NCBI RefSeq assembly: GCF_019956415.1
Contig: NZ_JAHBDK010000031.1
Span: 1 to 64,000, forward strand
Direction: 5' to 3'
Source: Pseudomonas sp. GL-B-19
GTDB taxonomy: Bacteria; Pseudomonadota; Gammaproteobacteria; Pseudomonadales; Pseudomonadaceae
DNA: 64,000 nucleotides
Part shown: one piece after another, positions 51,443 to 60,638 of the stretch
Position numbering within the stretch: position 1 is the first letter of the stretch
How the letters are laid out: every line of letters begins with the position of its first letter
Notes under the pieces: generated by a model
Told to the model about the DNA's origin: nothing
Seen by the model: the letters and a program-made list of their open reading frames with translations, nothing else
The model's database searches: none
Translations under genes and position numbers: made by a program

Positions 51443-52893
51443 CGGTCTCCCTGTTTGGCCAGATGTTCGCGGGCCATGTCGTGCAGTGAGCGGGCAGCGG
51501 GTTTAGGTGCGCTGTGGTTCTGCGTCCACGGTCCGACATTGTTCGGCGTCAGCGCGCGCAGGCGAGTGGCTAAGAAACCGAACAGGCGATACAACGTCGG
51601 CGAGCTGTTGAGCATGGCCCAGGCGTTCCAGATGAACCGCTCTTTGCGCGAATACTTACTGCCTTGGCCGCGCATGACTTGATGCGGGCTGTCCGGCGCT
51701 TTGACGTTCTCTTCCCGCAGGCGTCGCAGCAGTGCCGGGATAGGGATTTTTACCGGACAGACTTCGCCGCAAGCACCGCAAAGCGATGACGCGCTGGGGT
51801 GGTCCGGGACTTTCGCCAGGCCGACCATGTGCGGCGTGATGATTTTTCCGATAGGCCCAGGGTAAACCTCCCCATAGGCGTGGCCGCCGATTCGGGTGTA
51901 GACCGGGCAATGATTCATACAGGCGCCGCAGCGGATGCAGTTCAGGGTCTGGCGCAGTTCGCTGTCGGCAAACGCCTGGCTACGACCGTTGTCGAGCAGC
52001 ACCAGGTGCACTTCTTGAGGGCCGTCGAGTTCATGCTCCTTGCGTGGGCCGGAGATCATGTTGACGTAGGTGGTGATCGGAATACCCAGCGCCGAGCGGG
52101 TCAGCAGCGACAACAGCGGCACCACGTCGCGCAGGTTTTCCACGACTTTTTCAATGCCGGTTACGGCAATGTGCACTGGGGGTACGGCGGTGGTCATGCG
52201 ACCGTTGCCTTCGTTTTCCACCAGCAACAGGGTGCCGGTTTCGGCCACGGCGAAGTTGACGCCGGAGACGCCGATGTCCGCTTCGAAGAATTTCTGCCGC
52301 AAGACTCTGCGACCGATCTGAATGAGTTGGTCAACGTCCTTGGTGTATTCCACGCCAAGTTTGTCGTGGAACAAGGACGCGACCTGACCGGCATTCTTGT
52401 GGATCGCCGGCATAATAATGTGTGAAGGCTTCTCGTGGTCGAGCTGGACGATGTACTCCCCCATGTCCGACTCCAGGCATTCAATGCCTTGAGCTTCGAG
52501 GACATGGTTCATCTCCATCTCTTCGCTGACCATCGATTTGCCCTTGATCACTTGCCGCCCCTCGTGAGCGCGGATGATCGAGAGGACGATGCCATTGGCT
52601 TCGTCCACCGTTTCCGCCCAGTGCACTGTCACACCGTTGCGGGTCAGGTTCTGTTCAAGCTGCTCGAGCAGGTCGGGCAACTTGGATAACGCACGGGCGC
52701 GGACAGCATTGCCCAGCGCTCGCAAATGTTCTCGCTCGTGGGCATCGCTGAAAGACGCTGCCCGCTTGGCCATCAGTGAATCCATCGCAGTGCGAAAGTT
52801 GTTTCGCAGTTGCTTGTCGTCCAAAGCCTTGTGGGCCCTGGCGCGGAAATCTTCTTCGACGCTGACCGTCGGAATAATCGTGGAAGTGCTCAT
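51439..52893 (-). CDS. lutB: LutB Fe-S protein of L-lactate oxidation
   Basis: 484 residues from ATG 52893 inside the lutA stop (ATGA; GGAGGTGCCCG site). An LUD domain precedes two cysteine clusters 'CIRCGACMNHCPVY' and 'CGACGEVCPVKIP', for [4Fe-4S] clusters. Length fits LutB/YkgF. Electrons from L-lactate pass through it. The open frame reaches 53115 but that part overlaps lutA. Confidence 0.93.
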   Translation of the reverse strand: MSTSTIIPTVSVEEDFRARAHKALDDKQLRNNFRTAMDSLMAKRAASFSDAHEREHLRALGNAVRARALSKLPDLLEQLEQNLTRNGVTVHWAETVDEANGIVLSIIRAHEGRQVIKGKSMVSEEMEMNHVLEAQGIECLESDMGEYIVQLDHEKPSHIIMPAIHKNAGQVASLFHDKLGVEYTKDVDQLIQIGRRVLRQKFFEADIGVSGVNFAVAETGTLLLVENEGNGRMTTAVPPVHIAVTGIEKVVENLRDVVPLLSLLTRSALGIPITTYVNMISGPRKEHELDGPQEVHLVLLDNGRSQAFADSELRQTLNCIRCGACMNHCPVYTRIGGHAYGEVYPGPIGKIITPHMVGLAKVPDHPSASSLCGACGEVCPVKIPIPALLRRLREENVKAPDSPHQVMRGQGSKYSRKERFIWNAWAMLNSSPTLYRLFGFLATRLRALTPNNVGPWTQNHSAPKPAARSLHDMAREHLAKQGDR

Positions 52894-53714
52894 CGGGCAC
52901 CTCCGGTTCGCTGCCAGAGGAAACTGGCCAGGTGTTGGCCGCGCAACGCTTCCTTTTGTTTCTCCAGCGAGCCGTTGATGTTCATCAGGCAACCGCAGTC
53001 GGCACTGAGTACCTTGTGTGCGCCGGACTCCTTCAACGACCGGGTCTTGTCCGCCACCATCGCACCGGAAATGTCTGGCATACGGACGCTGAATGTCCCG
53101 CCAAAGCCACAACATTCACTTTCGTGATCGTGATTGACCCGCTCCACGTTACTCAGTTGCGACAACAGCTCGCGACCGTGCAGGTGGGTGTTCATCTCGC
53201 GGCGTGCCGAGCACGACGTGTGCAACGCTACTTTGACCGGCTCGCCGCCGTCCTTGAGCTGGACTTTGCAGACAAACAACAGGAACTCGGCCAGTTCATA
53301 CGTCCTGGCCGCCAGGGCTTGAACCTGTTTCAACGTGTCCGGCTCGTCCTTGAACAAGTCGGCGTAGTGCTCGCGCAACATCCCGGCACAGGATCCCGAG
53401 GGCACCACCACCGGATAATCCCCGGCAAACAGCGCCAGTTGCGAGCGCGCCACCGTCCTTGCCTGCTCGGTGTAGCCCGAGGTGTAGGCCGGTTGTCCGC
53501 AGCAGCTTTGCCCTTGCGGGTACTCGACACGAATGCCTTCGCGTTCCAGCAAGTGAATCGCGTCCATCCCGGCTTCCGGGTAGAACAAATCCACCACGCA
53601 GGTCCCGAACAGGTAGACCCGTGACGGTTTCTCGCTGGGGTACTGCCGAGGCTCGGGCAGTGGCGGGGCGACGCGGGTCGCGTTTGGCACAGCGTTGTAA
53701 AAAAGCTCGCTCAT
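52890..53714 (-). CDS. lutA: LutA/LldE Fe-S protein of L-lactate oxidation
   Basis: 274 residues, GGAGACGCCTG upstream. Two cysteine-rich CCG domains: 'GTCVVDLFYPEAG...CCGQPAYTSGY' and 'HTSCSARREMNTH...ECCGFGGTFSV'. This is the LutA/YkgE subunit. It follows the permease by 149 bases and is coupled to lutB. Confidence 0.92.
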   Translation of the reverse strand: MSELFYNAVPNATRVAPPLPEPRQYPSEKPSRVYLFGTCVVDLFYPEAGMDAIHLLEREGIRVEYPQGQSCCGQPAYTSGYTEQARTVARSQLALFAGDYPVVVPSGSCAGMLREHYADLFKDEPDTLKQVQALAARTYELAEFLLFVCKVQLKDGGEPVKVALHTSCSARREMNTHLHGRELLSQLSNVERVNHDHESECCGFGGTFSVRMPDISGAMVADKTRSLKESGAHKVLSADCGCLMNINGSLEKQKEALRGQHLASFLWQRTGGAR

Positions 53715-53863
53715 CAGGCGTCTCCGGGTGGTCCCGGTTATCCGTCCGCTGCGGCGGCTGAAAATAGTGGGGGCAACTTTCAGCAGCCTTGCAGACCGGG
53801 TTGTGAATTGCTGACACCGGAATCGTGGTCCGGCGTCGGTTTTTGCTTTTTAACGTGTAGTAC

Positions 53864-55558
53864 TTAGTGCACCAGCATGCCGGTGAACCAGTAGGCCTGA
53901 GCCAAGGTGATCAAACCGACTATCGTTGCAAAGAATAGGCTGTGCTTGAGGGTGAAGCGGAACAGATCCGATTCCTTGCCCACCAGACCGGTCGCGGCGC
54001 AGGCCACGGCGATCGATTGTGGCGAGATCATCTTGCCGGTCACGCCGCCACTGGTGTTCGCCGCCACCAGCAACACATCGTTGACACCGATCTGGTGCGC
54101 GGTGGTCGCTTGCAACGAGCTGAACAGGGCGTTGGAGGAGGTGTCGGAACCGGTCAGGAACACACCCAGCCAGCCGAGGAACGGCGAGAAGAACGGGAAA
54201 GCTGCACCAGTGCCGGCCAGTACCAGGGCCATGGTCGACGACATGCCCGAGTAGTTGGTGACGAAAGCAAACGCCAACACCATGCCGATCGACAGAATCG
54301 GCCAGCGCAGCTCGTAGAAGGTCTCTCTAAAAGTGGTCAGACCAATTTTGATGTTGATCCTCAATATCAGCATCGAGATCAGCGCGGAGAAGAAAATAGC
54401 AGTGCCGGTTGCGGAGATCGGATCGAGTTTGAACACCGCCGGAATAGCGGTTGGAGCCGCTACGATCGGTGCAACCTTGATCACCATTTGATCCAGGTGC
54501 GGGATGGCGAAGTTGAACACCCAGCTGTACATCGAGCCGCCGGCAGCGAACATCGCCTTGAACGGTTTCAGGGTCCAGATGGTGACCAGCACGGTGAGGA
54601 TCAGGAACGGCGACCAGGCTTTGATGATTTCCAGGAGGCTGTAAGGCGAAGCGACGGTGGTGCGCTTCTGGCCGAAACCACCGGCGCTGGCGGTCACCAC
54701 GGACGCCGAGACGGCGCCGACGATGTGCTGGCCGGCGGCGCGTTTCGGCTGCCAGACTTTAAGGAACAGGGTCAGGGAAATCAGGCTCACCAGGGCCGAG
54801 GTGATGTCTGGCAGTTCCGGGCCAATGAAGTTTGAAGTGAAGTATTGGGTAATAGCAAAGCTCAAGCCGGCCACCAGCGCGGCAGGCCAGGTTTCCTTCA
54901 CGCCGCGCATGCCGTCCATCATGAACACCAGCCAGAACGGCACGAACAGCGACAGCAGCGGCAGTTGGCGACCGGTCATGGCGCCGATCTTGAACGCGTC
55001 GATGCCGGTCACTTGCCCGGCGACGATGATTGGAATCCCCAAGGCGCCGAATGCGACGGGCGCGGTGTTGGCGATCAGGCACAGGCCGGCCGCATACAGC
55101 GGATTGAAGCCCAGACCGACGAGCAGTGCTGCGGTGATTGCTACCGGTGCACCGAAACCAGCGGCGCCTTCGAGGAACGCACCGAAGCAGAACCCGATCA
55201 GCAACACTTGCAAGCGCTGGTCGTCGGTGATCGACAGTACCGAACTGCGGATCACTTCAAACTGGCCGCTCTTGACTGTCAGTTTGTAGAGGAACACGGC
55301 CGCCACAATGATCCAGGCGATGGGCCACAGTCCGTAAGCAAAGCCATAACCGGCGGCGGCGAACGCCATGTCGACCGGCATCTGGAAGGCAAAGATCGCC
55401 ACGGCAATGGACAACGCCAGGGTGATGCTGCCGGCCACGTGGCCTTTGAGGCGGAACACCGCCAACGCCAGGAAGAAAAACACGATAGGGATAACGGCCG
55501 CGAGGGCGGAGATGCCGAGACTGCCGAGCGGGGTATAGAGCTGTTGCCAGGTTTGCAT
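53864..55558 (-). CDS. lldP: L-lactate permease
   Basis: 564 residues with about 13 membrane helices. LldP marks: '[20 protein letters not shown]', '[20 protein letters not shown]', '[20 protein letters not shown]' and '[19 protein letters not shown]'. Imports L- and D-lactate with protons. First gene of the operon; the LldR operator is 52-68 bases upstream of its start. Confidence 0.95.
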   Translation of the reverse strand: MQTWQQLYTPLGSLGISALAAVIPIVFFFLALAVFRLKGHVAGSITLALSIAVAIFAFQMPVDMAFAAAGYGFAYGLWPIAWIIVAAVFLYKLTVKSGQFEVIRSSVLSITDDQRLQVLLIGFCFGAFLEGAAGFGAPVAITAALLVGLGFNPLYAAGLCLIANTAPVAFGALGIPIIVAGQVTGIDAFKIGAMTGRQLPLLSLFVPFWLVFMMDGMRGVKETWPAALVAGLSFAITQYFTSNFIGPELPDITSALVSLISLTLFLKVWQPKRAAGQHIVGAVSASVVTASAGGFGQKRTTVASPYSLLEIIKAWSPFLILTVLVTIWTLKPFKAMFAAGGSMYSWVFNFAIPHLDQMVIKVAPIVAAPTAIPAVFKLDPISATGTAIFFSALISMLILRINIKIGLTTFRETFYELRWPILSIGMVLAFAFVTNYSGMSSTMALVLAGTGAAFPFFSPFLGWLGVFLTGSDTSSNALFSSLQATTAHQIGVNDVLLVAANTSGGVTGKMISPQSIAVACAATGLVGKESDLFRFTLKHSLFFATIVGLITLAQAYWFTGMLVH

Positions 55559-55610
55559 ATGGGGTGGCCCCTAATTGTTGTTGGTCAGGCACTGTGCAGC
55601 GTTCTTGGTT

Positions 55611-55627
55611 AATTGGTAATACCAATT
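55611..55627. promoter_or_regulatory. LldR operator
   Basis: AATTGGTAATACCAATT: perfect 7-bp arms around AAT, matching the TGGTnnnACCA consensus of the FadR subfamily of GntR regulators (PdhR, LldR). It lies in the 263-base gap between divergent lldP and lldR, so it can control both. Confidence 0.85.
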
Positions 55628-55821
55628 TACAATCGCTGTTGGCTAGGGTAAAAGCGTTATGTGCGGTGTGTCAATTTGCCGCCCTAAAACTTTTGTCGAA
55701 TAAGCCGTGCGCAATGCTGCTGACCGGTTTGATCGAGCGTCGTCTTGCCAGGTGCTGGCGTCGCGCCAATAGGCCAGAATAGAGAGCCCGGCGAGCGGTC
55801 GGGATCGTGGAGAATTGAGTT

Positions 55822-56589
55822 ATGGGGTTTGATCAGATTCGTCAGCGCCGTTTGTCTGACGATATTGTCGAGCGGCTCGAGGGGATGATCCTCGAAGGCA
55901 CGCTAAAGTCCGGTGAGCGCTTGCCGGCTGAACGTGCACTGGCCGAGCAGTTCGGCGTGTCACGCCCTTCGTTGCGCGAGGCGATTCAGAAACTGGCCGC
56001 CAAGGGCTTGCTGGTCAGTCGTCAGGGCGGGGGCAATTATGTCGTCGATTCGTTGGGGTCGACCTTCAGCGATCCATTGCTGCACCTGCTGGAAAATAAC
56101 CCCGAGGCGCAGCGCGATCTGCTGGAGTTTCGCCACACCCTGGAAGCGTCCTGTGCTTATTACGCGGCATTACGCGCCACTGATGTGGACCGTGAGCGGC
56201 TGACAGCTGCGTTTGAAGTATTGCAGGATTGTTATTCGCGTCATGACGACGTGAGTCGGGCCGAAGAAGGCGCGGCGGACGCCAGTTTCCACTTGGCCAT
56301 TGCTGAAGCCAGTCATAACGCGGTGTTGCTGCACACGATTCGCGGGCTGTTCGATCTGCTCAAGCGCAATGTGGTGACCAACATTGGCGGCATGTATAAA
56401 CAACGCACCGAAACCCGCGACATGCTGATCACGCAGCACCGGGAGTTGTACACGGCGATTATCGAAGGGCGAGCGGAGCAGGCGCGGGAAGTCTCCAGTC
56501 GACACATTTTGTATGTGCAGGAAGTGCTGGAAGAGGTGCGTCAGGAAGTGCAGCGTATGGCTCGGGCGGAGCGGCGCAAGGGGATGTAG
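55822..56589 (+). CDS. lldR: FadR-family GntR regulator of lactate use
   Basis: 255 residues, GGAGAATTGAGTT upstream. N-terminal winged helix 'GERLPAERALAEQFGVSRPS' plus 'LREAIQKLAAKGLLVSRQGG', followed by the all-helical FCD ligand domain with metal-type residues in 'DASFHLAIAEASHNAVLLHT' and 'HRELYTAIIEG'. Divergent from the lld operon, so LldR. In relatives it represses and lactate releases it. Confidence 0.92.
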   Translation: MGFDQIRQRRLSDDIVERLEGMILEGTLKSGERLPAERALAEQFGVSRPSLREAIQKLAAKGLLVSRQGGGNYVVDSLGSTFSDPLLHLLENNPEAQRDLLEFRHTLEASCAYYAALRATDVDRERLTAAFEVLQDCYSRHDDVSRAEEGAADASFHLAIAEASHNAVLLHTIRGLFDLLKRNVVTNIGGMYKQRTETRDMLITQHRELYTAIIEGRAEQAREVSSRHILYVQEVLEEVRQEVQRMARAERRKGM

Positions 56590-56617
56590 TCAGTTGGATT
56601 TGCGATGATTTGTGCTA

Positions 56618-56706
56618 TCGCCTTCGCGAGCAGGCTCGCTCCCACACTGTATTTGTGAGCGACACAAAACAAATGTGGGAGCGAGACCGGCTTGCCGGCG
56701 ATGGCG
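56618..56706. repeat. REP-type inverted repeat pair
   Basis: Arm 'tcgccttcgcgagcaggctc' + 'gctcccac' and opposite arm 'gtgggagcgag..cggcttgccggcgatggcgg'. Lies between the convergent lldR and smpB genes, related to the pair at 1.5 kb. Confidence 0.8.
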
Positions 56707-56725
56707 GTATCAAGCAGCAGGGGAA

Positions 56726-57208
56726 TTAATCTTCCTTGCCCTTGTTGCGCACAGCACGCGCCAATTCACGACCGGCGTCGCGTTCGCGTTCGGTGTCACG
56801 CTTGTCGTATTCCTTCTTGCCCTTGCCCAGCGCGATCTCGCACTTGACCATGTGCTTGCTCCAGTACCAGGACAAGCACACGCAGGCATAACCTTTTTGC
56901 TGCACGGCGGTGGCCAGCTTTTCCAGCTCGCGACGGTTGAGCAGCAATTTTCGGGTACGGGTCGGGTCAGCGATGACGTGGGTGCTGGCCGTCATCAGCG
57001 GCGTAATGTGGCTGCCGAGCAGCCAGGCTTCGCCATCCTTGAGCAGCACGTAACTGTCGACCAGTTGCAGCTTGCTTGCCCGCAAACTTTTTACTTCCCA
57101 GCCGGCCAGGACCAGACCAGCCTCGAACTTATGCTCGATGAAGTAATCGTGTCGCGCCTTTTTGTTCTGCGCGATGGTCCCTGTGGGGTGTTTCTTCTGT
57201 TTAGCCAT
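56726..57208 (-). CDS. smpB: SsrA-binding protein SmpB
   Basis: 160 residues from '[21 protein letters not shown]' (ATG 57208). Core motifs '[24 protein letters not shown]', '[13 protein letters not shown]' and the basic C-terminal tail '[20 protein letters not shown]', which enters the ribosomal mRNA channel. The long frame reaching 57439 overlaps the symporter gene and is not coding. Partner of the tmRNA at 47 kb. Confidence 0.96.
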   Translation of the reverse strand: MAKQKKHPTGTIAQNKKARHDYFIEHKFEAGLVLAGWEVKSLRASKLQLVDSYVLLKDGEAWLLGSHITPLMTASTHVIADPTRTRKLLLNRRELEKLATAVQQKGYACVCLSWYWSKHMVKCEIALGKGKKEYDKRDTERERDAGRELARAVRNKGKED

Positions 57209-57326
57209 AGGGGCGGCATTATAGGGAGTTGCGCGCGAGTCGGCTACGGTATCGCTACGTGCTTGAGCAGGTTGATTGAATCCCGGACAATGCGGCCTCT
57301 TTTTTGAACGCTTGGGCGTGATAACG

Positions 57327-58730
57327 ATGTCGACAGACAAGGTTTCTGTCCACGGCAGTTGGGCTAGCCGCTGGGTCTTCATACTCGCCGCGACCGGTTC
57401 GGCCGTGGGCCTGGGTAGTATCTGGAAATTCCCGTACATGGTCGGCGTCTACGGCGGCGGGGCTTTCGTGCTGATGTTCCTGGCCTGTATCGCGCTGATT
57501 GGTGTGCCGGTCATGTTGGCTGAAACCCTGATCGGGCGTCGTGCACGGCAAAGTCCGGCCAACGCCTTGAAGGTGCTGGCGCTGGAGGCAGGGCACTCGG
57601 CCAAGTGGTCCTGGGGCGCTTTCGCCGGGATGATCACGGCGTTGCTGATCCTGTCTTTCTATAGCGTGGTCGGCGGCTGGTCGCTGGATTACATCATCGA
57701 CATGGGGCGTGGCGATTTTCAGGGGGTGACGGCTGATCAGGTCGGCGCGTACTTCGGCAATGTGATTGCCGATCCGTGGCGCCTGACACTTTGGCACACG
57801 ATTTTCATGCTGCTGTCGGCCGTCGTGATCGCCAAAGGCGTGGTCGCCGGGCTTGAGCGCAGCTTGCGCATCATGATGCCGCTGCTGTTTGTGATGGTTA
57901 TCGTTCTGCTGGGTTACAGCATGACCACCGGCCATTTCATGGATGGTGTGCATTTCATGTTCGACTTCCACCCGGAAAAAGTCCTCGACGGTTTGCTGCC
58001 CGCCATGGGTCACGCGTTCTTTTCGCTGAGTGTGGGTGTTGGCTCGATCATGATCTACGGCGCTTATATGCCGAAGCACTCGTCGATTTCCGGCACTATC
58101 GTCGGCGTGGCGCTGCTCGATACGTTCGTTTCGTTGGTGGCCGGTCTGGCATTGTTTCCGATTGTGTTCGCCGCGGGTCTGAACCCGAGCGAAGGCCCTG
58201 GCCTGATGTTTGTCAGTCTGCCATTTGCCTTTGGTAACGTAGCGTTTGGCCAGTTGATGGGCGTAGTGTTCTTCGTGCTGGTCGCGGTCGCCGCCTGGAG
58301 TTCGGCGATTTCACTGCTGGAGCCGATGGTTGCGTACCTGGTTGAGCGCACCAAAGTCAGCCGCGCCTGGGTGACGTTCTGGTTGGCATTCATCTGCTGG
58401 TTCGTCGGGCTGGGCACGGTGTTTTCCTTCAATATCTGGAAGGAAGCCAAGTTTTTCGTGAACGAAGGCGGAATGTTTCACCTCTACCAATGGGGCGCGG
58501 CCGGCGGTCTGGACTTCTTTGGCGTGATCGACTTCTTCACCTCGCGGATCATGTTGCCACTCGGTGGTTTGTGTTTCGTGGTGTTTGCAGGCTGGATCAT
58601 GGGGCGTGAAGCGGTGCGTGACGAGTTGTCGATCCGCAGCCCGATGCTGTTTGGCTTGTCCCTGTTCTTGATGCGCTATGTGGCGCCCATCGGCATTCTC
58701 GTAGTGTTTGCCGCCCAGCTGTGGAAGTGA
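57327..58730 (+). CDS. Sodium:neurotransmitter symporter (SNF/NSS) family transporter
   Basis: 467 residues from ATG 57327 (no strong ribosome site). '[26 protein letters not shown]' is the helix-1 sodium-site signature of the LeuT fold, followed by about 11 further helices ('[12 protein letters not shown]', '[15 protein letters not shown]'). Probably imports an amino acid or related small molecule with sodium. Seven bases upstream of ratA, so partly co-transcribed. Substrate not predictable. Confidence 0.9.
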   Translation: MSTDKVSVHGSWASRWVFILAATGSAVGLGSIWKFPYMVGVYGGGAFVLMFLACIALIGVPVMLAETLIGRRARQSPANALKVLALEAGHSAKWSWGAFAGMITALLILSFYSVVGGWSLDYIIDMGRGDFQGVTADQVGAYFGNVIADPWRLTLWHTIFMLLSAVVIAKGVVAGLERSLRIMMPLLFVMVIVLLGYSMTTGHFMDGVHFMFDFHPEKVLDGLLPAMGHAFFSLSVGVGSIMIYGAYMPKHSSISGTIVGVALLDTFVSLVAGLALFPIVFAAGLNPSEGPGLMFVSLPFAFGNVAFGQLMGVVFFVLVAVAAWSSAISLLEPMVAYLVERTKVSRAWVTFWLAFICWFVGLGTVFSFNIWKEAKFFVNEGGMFHLYQWGAAGGLDFFGVIDFFTSRIMLPLGGLCFVVFAGWIMGREAVRDELSIRSPMLFGLSLFLMRYVAPIGILVVFAAQLWK

Positions 58731-58737
58731 CGCTGAC

Positions 58738-59172
58738 ATGACGACGCATATTCAACGTTCGGCCCTGCTGCCGTACCCGGCGCAGGCCCTGTATGACCTG
58801 GTCAACGACGTAGCGCGTTATCCCGAGTTTCTGCCATGGTGCTCGGCTGCCGAGGTGCTGGAAAGCTCACCTGAGCATATGCGTGCCAGTGTGGGTGTGG
58901 CCAAGGGTGGTTTGAGTCAGCATTTCGTTACTCGAAACACATTAGTGCCCGGCCATTCGATCGAAATGAATCTTGAAGAAGGCCCTTTCACTCAATTGCA
59001 CGGCATCTGGGTGTTCAAGCCGCTGACTGAGAAGGCCTGCAAAATCAGTCTGGACCTGTCGTTCGACTACGCCGGACCGATTGTTCGCGCGACGCTGGGG
59101 CCCTTGTTCAATCAGGCTGCCAACACGCTGATGGACGCGTTCTGCCAGCGCGCCAAACAGATTCATGGTTGA
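58738..59172 (+). CDS. ratA: RatA / COQ10-type START-domain protein
   Basis: 144 residues from ATG 58738. Polyketide-cyclase/START fold: 'SALLPYPAQALYDLVNDVARYPEFLPWCSA', 'GGLSQHFVTRN' and 'FDYAGPIVRATLGPLFNQAANTLMDAFCQRA'. Named RatA for the E. coli protein that blocks ribosome subunit joining; relatives also bind ubiquinone (Coq10). Overlaps rnfH by eight bases, the normal order. Confidence 0.9.
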   Translation: MTTHIQRSALLPYPAQALYDLVNDVARYPEFLPWCSAAEVLESSPEHMRASVGVAKGGLSQHFVTRNTLVPGHSIEMNLEEGPFTQLHGIWVFKPLTEKACKISLDLSFDYAGPIVRATLGPLFNQAANTLMDAFCQRAKQIHG

Positions 59173-59479
59173 GTCCGTGATCGAGGTCGAGGTGGTGTAT
59201 GCCGCCGTTGATCGTCAGGTATTGCAGGTGGTCGCTGTGCCTGAGGGCACATCGGTGCGCGAAGCGTTGCGCCGATCTACGGTCGGCGCTCAATTTCCTG
59301 AGCTGGATCTGGGTAATTGCCCGGTGGGAATATTCGGCAAGGTCATTGCCGACCCGCAGGTGCGCCCGGTTCAGGCAGGAGATCGCATCGAGATTTACCG
59401 GCCATTATTGGCGGATCCGAAGGAAGTTCGTCGGTTGCGTGCCGCCAAGGCGGCCGAGGCTAAAGCCCGGAATCAGTGA
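59165..59479 (+). CDS. rnfH: RnfH family ubiquitin-like protein
   Basis: 104 residues. 'IEVEVVYAAVDRQVLQVVAVPEGTSVREAL' and 'GDRIEIYRPLLADPKEVRRLRA' are the RnfH blocks; beta-grasp fold. Function unsettled. Coupled to ratA by overlap. Confidence 0.92.
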   Translation: MVESVIEVEVVYAAVDRQVLQVVAVPEGTSVREALRRSTVGAQFPELDLGNCPVGIFGKVIADPQVRPVQAGDRIEIYRPLLADPKEVRRLRAAKAAEAKARNQ

Positions 59480-59499
59480 GTCGCTAAACGCTGGACAAT

Positions 59500-59526
59500 A
59501 AAAAACCCGGATATTCCGGGTTTTTT
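59500..59526. terminator. Bidirectional terminator between rnfH and omlA
   Basis: AAAAAACCCGG-atat-TCCGGGTTTTTT: perfect stem with T-runs on both strands, between two convergent genes. Confidence 0.93.
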
Positions 59527-59539
59527 ATTGCGTCGCAAA

Positions 59540-60061
59540 TTATTGCGGCGTGGTGCCCAGCGGTTCTGGCGTCGGGACTGGGACCGTTTCTACGCCGTCG
59601 ACGTCCTTCTGGATCTGGTCCAGCAACGAACCTGGCTTGACCGGTTTTTCCGGTTTCGGCAGCTCGAGGTGTTCTACTGGTTCTTTGATTGGCGTGTCGG
59701 TGCCGAGAATGGCTTCATCGCGGCTCATGCCGGGCATGAAATCACCAGAAAGGCTGACAAGCTGATCATTTGAGTTGAAGATAACGGTAACGCGTTCCTG
59801 CTGGCGTTCACCGCCACCCGGTTGCATGCTGTACAGATAATCCCAGCGATCGGCATGGAACGTGTCGGTCAGCAGAGGGTTGCCCATGATAAACCGTACT
59901 TGCTTGCGGGTCATTCCCGGGCGTAACTGGTCTATCATGTCCTGCGTGACGACATTGCCCTGCTGGATGTCGATTTTGTAAACCCCGGGGAATGAACAAC
60001 CGGCGAGTGCGAGCAGTCCCACAAAGGTGAAACTGGTTAGCAAGAGCTTGGTGTTTTGCAT
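59540..60061 (-). CDS. bamE: Outer-membrane assembly lipoprotein OmlA/BamE
   Basis: 173 residues. Lipoprotein signal ends in LALAGC (C22). The SmpA/OmlA domain follows: '[21 protein letters not shown]', '[19 protein letters not shown]' and '[19 protein letters not shown]'. The last about 60 residues are a Pro/Glu-rich tail typical of Pseudomonas members. Part of the Bam complex that inserts beta barrels. Divergent from fur. Confidence 0.94.
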   Translation of the reverse strand: MQNTKLLLTSFTFVGLLALAGCSFPGVYKIDIQQGNVVTQDMIDQLRPGMTRKQVRFIMGNPLLTDTFHADRWDYLYSMQPGGGERQQERVTVIFNSNDQLVSLSGDFMPGMSRDEAILGTDTPIKEPVEHLELPKPEKPVKPGSLLDQIQKDVDGVETVPVPTPEPLGTTPQ

Positions 60062-60158
60062 CGGTGGGCGACTTCCACTATCTTGGCTGGGACAACGTAA
60101 ACGCCGATCATACCCGCATTAAGAGAAGCTGCGAAGCAGCATCGCGAGAAAGCTGACC

Positions 60159-60563
60159 ATGGTTGAAAATAGCGAACTACGCAAAGCCGGCCTCAAAGTG
60201 ACCCTGCCACGGGTCAAAATTCTGCAAATGCTCGATTCCGCCGAGCAGCGCCACATGAGTGCCGAAGATGTATACAAGGCGCTGATGGAGGCTGGCGAGG
60301 ACGTCGGTCTGGCCACGGTTTACCGTGTACTGACTCAGTTCGAGGCAGCTGGCCTTGTGGTGCGGCACAACTTCGACGGAGGCCACGCGGTCTTCGAGCT
60401 GGATGATGGCAAGCATCACGACCATATGGTCAATGTCGAAACCAGCGAAGTGATCGAATTCTTCGACGAAGAAATCGAGCGCCTGCAGAAAGCCATCGTC
60501 GACAAGTATGGGTTCGAGATGGTTGATCACAATCTGGTGCTGTACGTACGCAAGAAAAAGTAA
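60159..60563 (+). CDS. fur: Ferric uptake regulator Fur
   Basis: 134 residues. Winged helix 'LRKAGLKVTLPRVKILQML' and 'SAEDVYKALMEAGEDVGLATVYRVLTQFE', metal-site segment 'DDGKHHDHMVNVETSEVIEFFDEEIE'. Lacks the C-terminal cysteine pair, as other Pseudomonas Fur do. Global iron-dependent repressor. Divergent from omlA by 97 bases. Confidence 0.96.
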   Translation: MVENSELRKAGLKVTLPRVKILQMLDSAEQRHMSAEDVYKALMEAGEDVGLATVYRVLTQFEAAGLVVRHNFDGGHAVFELDDGKHHDHMVNVETSEVIEFFDEEIERLQKAIVDKYGFEMVDHNLVLYVRKKK

Positions 60564-60597
60564 GCATGTCGCGCGAATTTCACATTCGCGAAACGAA

Positions 60598-60623
60598 CGA
60601 AGGCGACCCCAGGGTCGCCTTCG
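60598..60623. terminator. Bidirectional terminator between fur and recN
   Basis: CGAAGGCGACC-ccag-GGTCGCCTTCG, an 11-bp stem between two convergent genes, without long T-run on the plus strand. Confidence 0.75.
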
Positions 60624-60638
60624 TGCTGTCTGCCGTTC